A model generated the notes under the pieces. That model made no database searches. It was not told the origin of the DNA and was given only the letters and a program-made list of their open reading frames with translations. A stretch of DNA of 6,951 nucleotides from Lachnospiraceae bacterium (GTDB taxonomy: Bacteria; Bacillota_A; Clostridia; Lachnospirales; Lachnospiraceae): positions 1 through 6,951 of the forward strand of contig JAILOC010000077.1 of assembly GCA_024691045.1 (NCBI GenBank), read 5' to 3'. Below are positions 5,230 to 6,951 of this stretch, piece by piece (position 1 is the stretch's first letter; each line of letters starts with the position of its first letter). Position numbers and translations under genes: made by a program.

Positions 5230-6786
5230 ATGAGAGAAAAACTTCAGAGCTTTACCCTTTCCCAGCTTAAGGAGATTGCCAAATCCGCAGGCCTTAAGGG
5301 AATAACCGGACTCAAGAAAGAGGAGCTTATCGAGCGCCTTGTTGAGCTTGATGCAAAAATGCAGTCCGAAAAAGCTGCCAGGGAAGCAGAGGAAAAGAAG
5401 ACGGAGGAAAAGAAGGCAGAAAGCAAGTCTTCAGAAAGCAAGTCCTCTGAAAAGAAATCTTCCGCTAAGAAATCCGGTGAAAAGAAATCGGATGAGAAAA
5501 AGCACGCTGCCAAGAACCGGGAGGCTAAAAAGTCCGAAGAAAAGAAGACTTCTTCCGAGCCGGCCAAAGAGGAGAAAAACTCAGAGGAAAAGAAACCCGA
5601 TGCGGCTGCCGATACTTCCAAGAATAACCGTGCGGAGAATGCGTATGTTCCCCAGGAGGGCGACGAGCCCGCATACGGTATCCTTGAGGTCATGCCCGAA
5701 GGCTACGGTTTCATCAGATGCGACAATTATCTTCCCGGCGAAAATGACGTTTATGTATCTCCTGCGCAGATCCGTAAATTCGGACTTCGCACCGGTGATG
5801 TGCTTGACGGCGTAAAGAAGGCAAAGAGTCCTTCGGAGAAGTTTTCACCCCTTGTTTTCCTTAATACCGTAAACGGTTATCCTCTTTCGGAAGCAATGAA
5901 GAGAGTTGCGTTCGAGAACATGACTCCCATCTTCCCCAATGAGAGGATCCGTATGGAGACCGATGACGAAAAGAACATCGCCATGCGTGTCATGGACCTT
6001 GTAAGCCCCGTAGGAAAGGGCCAGAGAGGAATGATCGTATCACCTCCCAAGGCAGGTAAGACAACCCTCCTTAAGTCCGTTGCGCAGAGCATTCTTTTCC
6101 ATAATCCCGAGACCCATATCATCATCCTTCTGATCGATGAGCGTCCTGAGGAAGTTACCGATATGAAGGAAGCGATCAGGGGCAGGAATGTCGAAGTCAT
6201 CTATTCTACCTTTGATGAGATGCCCGAACATCACGCAAGGGTTTCCGAGATGGTAATAGAGCGTGCAAGAAGGCTCGTGGAGCACAGGGAGGATGTCGTT
6301 ATCCTTCTCGACTCCATCACCAGGCTTGCCAGGGCTTATAACCAGGTCATCCCTCCCAGTGGAAGAACTCTTTCCGGCGGTCTTGATCCCGCGGCGCTCC
6401 ATATGCCCAAGAGATTCTTCGGTGCCGCAAGAAACATGAGAGAGGGCGGATCCCTTACGATACTTGCGACCGCTCTTGTCGAGACCGGATCCAAGATGGA
6501 TGATGTCGTATACGAGGAATTCAAGGGAACCGGCAACATGGAAATGATCCTTGACCGTAAGCTTTCGGAAAAGAGGATCTTCCCCGCCGTCGATCTTGCA
6601 AAATCCGGCACCAGACGTGAGGACCTCCTTCTTACGAGGGAAGAGCTCCGTGCAATGGAGATTGCCCGCCGTGCGCTCAACAGCCTCAAATCCGACGATG
6701 CTGCGGACCGCCTGCTCGAGGAGTTCAAGAATACCCGCTCAAATGCGGAGCTTGTGCGCAATATAAATGTAAGAAATCATGTATAA
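5230..6786 (+). CDS. rho: Transcription termination factor Rho
   Basis: Hexameric RNA-dependent ATPase/helicase that ends transcription at Rho-dependent sites. It is 518 residues, about 100 more than the 419-residue E. coli protein. Residues 1-42 form the Rho N-terminal helical domain (LSQLKEIAKSAGL, GLKKEELIERL). Residues about 45-135 are a low-complexity Lys/Glu/Ser insert. Residues 146-220 are the cold-shock-like RNA-binding domain (YGILEVMPEGYGFIR, VYVSPAQIRKFGLRTGD). The ATPase domain has Walker A PPKAGKTT (272-279), LLIDERPEEVTDM (300-312), Walker B VVILLDS (356-362), the Q-loop region LSGGLDPAALHMPKRFFGA (381-399), and GTGNMEMILDRK (433-444) followed by SGTRRED. All key residues look intact, so it should be active. 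The ATG at 5230 has AAAGGA 13 nt upstream, a rather long spacing. There is no terminator before rpmE, so some read-through is likely. Confidence 0.98.
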   Translation: MREKLQSFTLSQLKEIAKSAGLKGITGLKKEELIERLVELDAKMQSEKAAREAEEKKTEEKKAESKSSESKSSEKKSSAKKSGEKKSDEKKHAAKNREAKKSEEKKTSSEPAKEEKNSEEKKPDAAADTSKNNRAENAYVPQEGDEPAYGILEVMPEGYGFIRCDNYLPGENDVYVSPAQIRKFGLRTGDVLDGVKKAKSPSEKFSPLVFLNTVNGYPLSEAMKRVAFENMTPIFPNERIRMETDDEKNIAMRVMDLVSPVGKGQRGMIVSPPKAGKTTLLKSVAQSILFHNPETHIIILLIDERPEEVTDMKEAIRGRNVEVIYSTFDEMPEHHARVSEMVIERARRLVEHREDVVILLDSITRLARAYNQVIPPSGRTLSGGLDPAALHMPKRFFGAARNMREGGSLTILATALVETGSKMDDVVYEEFKGTGNMEMILDRKLSEKRIFPAVDLAKSGTRREDLLLTREELRAMEIARRALNSLKSDDAADRLLEEFKNTRSNAELVRNINVRNHV

Positions 6787-6793
6787 ATAACAC

Positions 6794-6822
6794 TTGCAAA
6801 CGCCTTCCGTATCTGATATTAT
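6794..6822 (+). promoter_or_regulatory. Extended -10 promoter of rpmE
   Basis: TTGCAA (6794-6799) and TATTAT (6817-6822) are 17 nt apart, with TG at 6814-6815 forming an extended -10 (TGATATTAT). The -35 box begins 8 nt after the rho stop codon. The start would be near 6829, so rpmE has its own promoter in addition to any read-through from rho. Confidence 0.8.
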
Positions 6823-6828
6823 AGAAAA

Positions 6829-6900
6829 GCTGTTTGTGGCTGCATAAGCAGTGCGGATGAGAACAGACATTATTTACATTTATATAGAGAGGTGAAGAAA
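6829..6900 (+). ncRNA. Structured 5' leader of rpmE, possible L31 ribosomal-protein leader
   Basis: The predicted leader opens with CTGTT (6830-6834), which pairs with AACAG (6862-6866). It encloses a small hairpin CTGC-ATAA-GCAG (6840-6851). After it come an A/T-rich spacer and the ribosome binding site GAGGTG (6889-6894), 6 nt before the ATG. Autoregulatory leader RNAs have been described for L31 in several bacterial groups, and this position fits. I cannot confirm that the conserved nucleotides of such a family are present. Confidence 0.4.
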
Positions 6901-6951
6901 ATGAAGGAAGGAATACATCCCCAGTATTATCAGGCAACCGTTACCTGCAAC
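6901..6951 (+). CDS. rpmE: Ribosomal protein L31, N-terminal fragment (runs off the window)
   Basis: Only the first 17 codons are present: MKEGIHPQYYQATVTCN. This matches the start of bacterial L31 (M-K-x-G-I-H-P-x-[YF]), a small large-subunit protein at the subunit interface. Cys16 corresponds to the first of four zinc-ligand cysteines in the Zn-containing (C+) form, so this is probably the zinc-binding paralogue; the other ligands lie beyond the window. The rho-rpmE order is common in Firmicutes, which supports the call. Confidence 0.93.
   Translation, partial: MKEGIHPQYYQATVTCN

Noticed and set aside
5244..5693. Minus-strand 149-codon ORF rich in Ser, Phe and Ala opposite rho
   Set aside because: It is the antisense reflection of the Lys/Glu/Ser-rich repeats of Rho; no ribosome binding site or recognisable domain.

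Overview
The window looks like chromosomal DNA from a member of the Clostridia, most likely a Lachnospiraceae-type bacterium. The grounds are the gene order cysS-mrnC-rlmB-sigma factor, the rho-rpmE pair, the style of the proteins, and a secreted protein with a repeat family that I associate with this group. The species cannot be named from the sequence. Nearly everything is core housekeeping; the less ordinary parts are a perfect inverted repeat in front of cysS, a small secreted repeat protein, and a Rho with a long charged insert and an elaborate leader.

Bases 1-113 hold a 29-bp perfect inverted repeat (13-41 with 66-94) built from the GGGGACGGTTCC core typical of Firmicutes REP-like elements. 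Bases 114-3289 are a tightly packed plus-strand cluster for translation and RNA metabolism: cysteinyl-tRNA synthetase, Mini-ribonuclease III, a SpoU/TrmH-family 23S rRNA 2'-O-methyltransferase and a SigH-like sigma factor. Neighbouring genes overlap by 16 and 26 nt, then lie 2 nt apart, so translation is probably coupled. In Bacillus subtilis yacP/rae1 lies between rlmB and sigH; it is absent here.

A PHP-domain phosphatase of the histidinol-phosphatase family (4061-3294, minus strand) converges on the sigma factor with only 4 nt between stop codons. It shares a 147-bp intergenic region with a divergent gene for a 248-residue secreted protein (4209-4955). The secreted protein has a signal peptide, two roughly 49-residue repeats and a C-terminal domain I do not recognise. 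A near-consensus promoter drives it and a GC-rich hairpin follows it.

The last part is rho (5230-6786), behind an extended -10 promoter and a U-rich leader of about 135 nt that ends in a small AU hairpin and U-run just before the ribosome binding site. After rho a separate extended -10 promoter and a structured leader serve rpmE (ribosomal protein L31), of which only the first 17 codons are in the window. No RNA genes, CRISPR arrays, complete mobile elements or phage genes were seen. I did not find a clearly new multi-gene system; the best candidates for follow-up are the inverted repeat and the secreted repeat protein.
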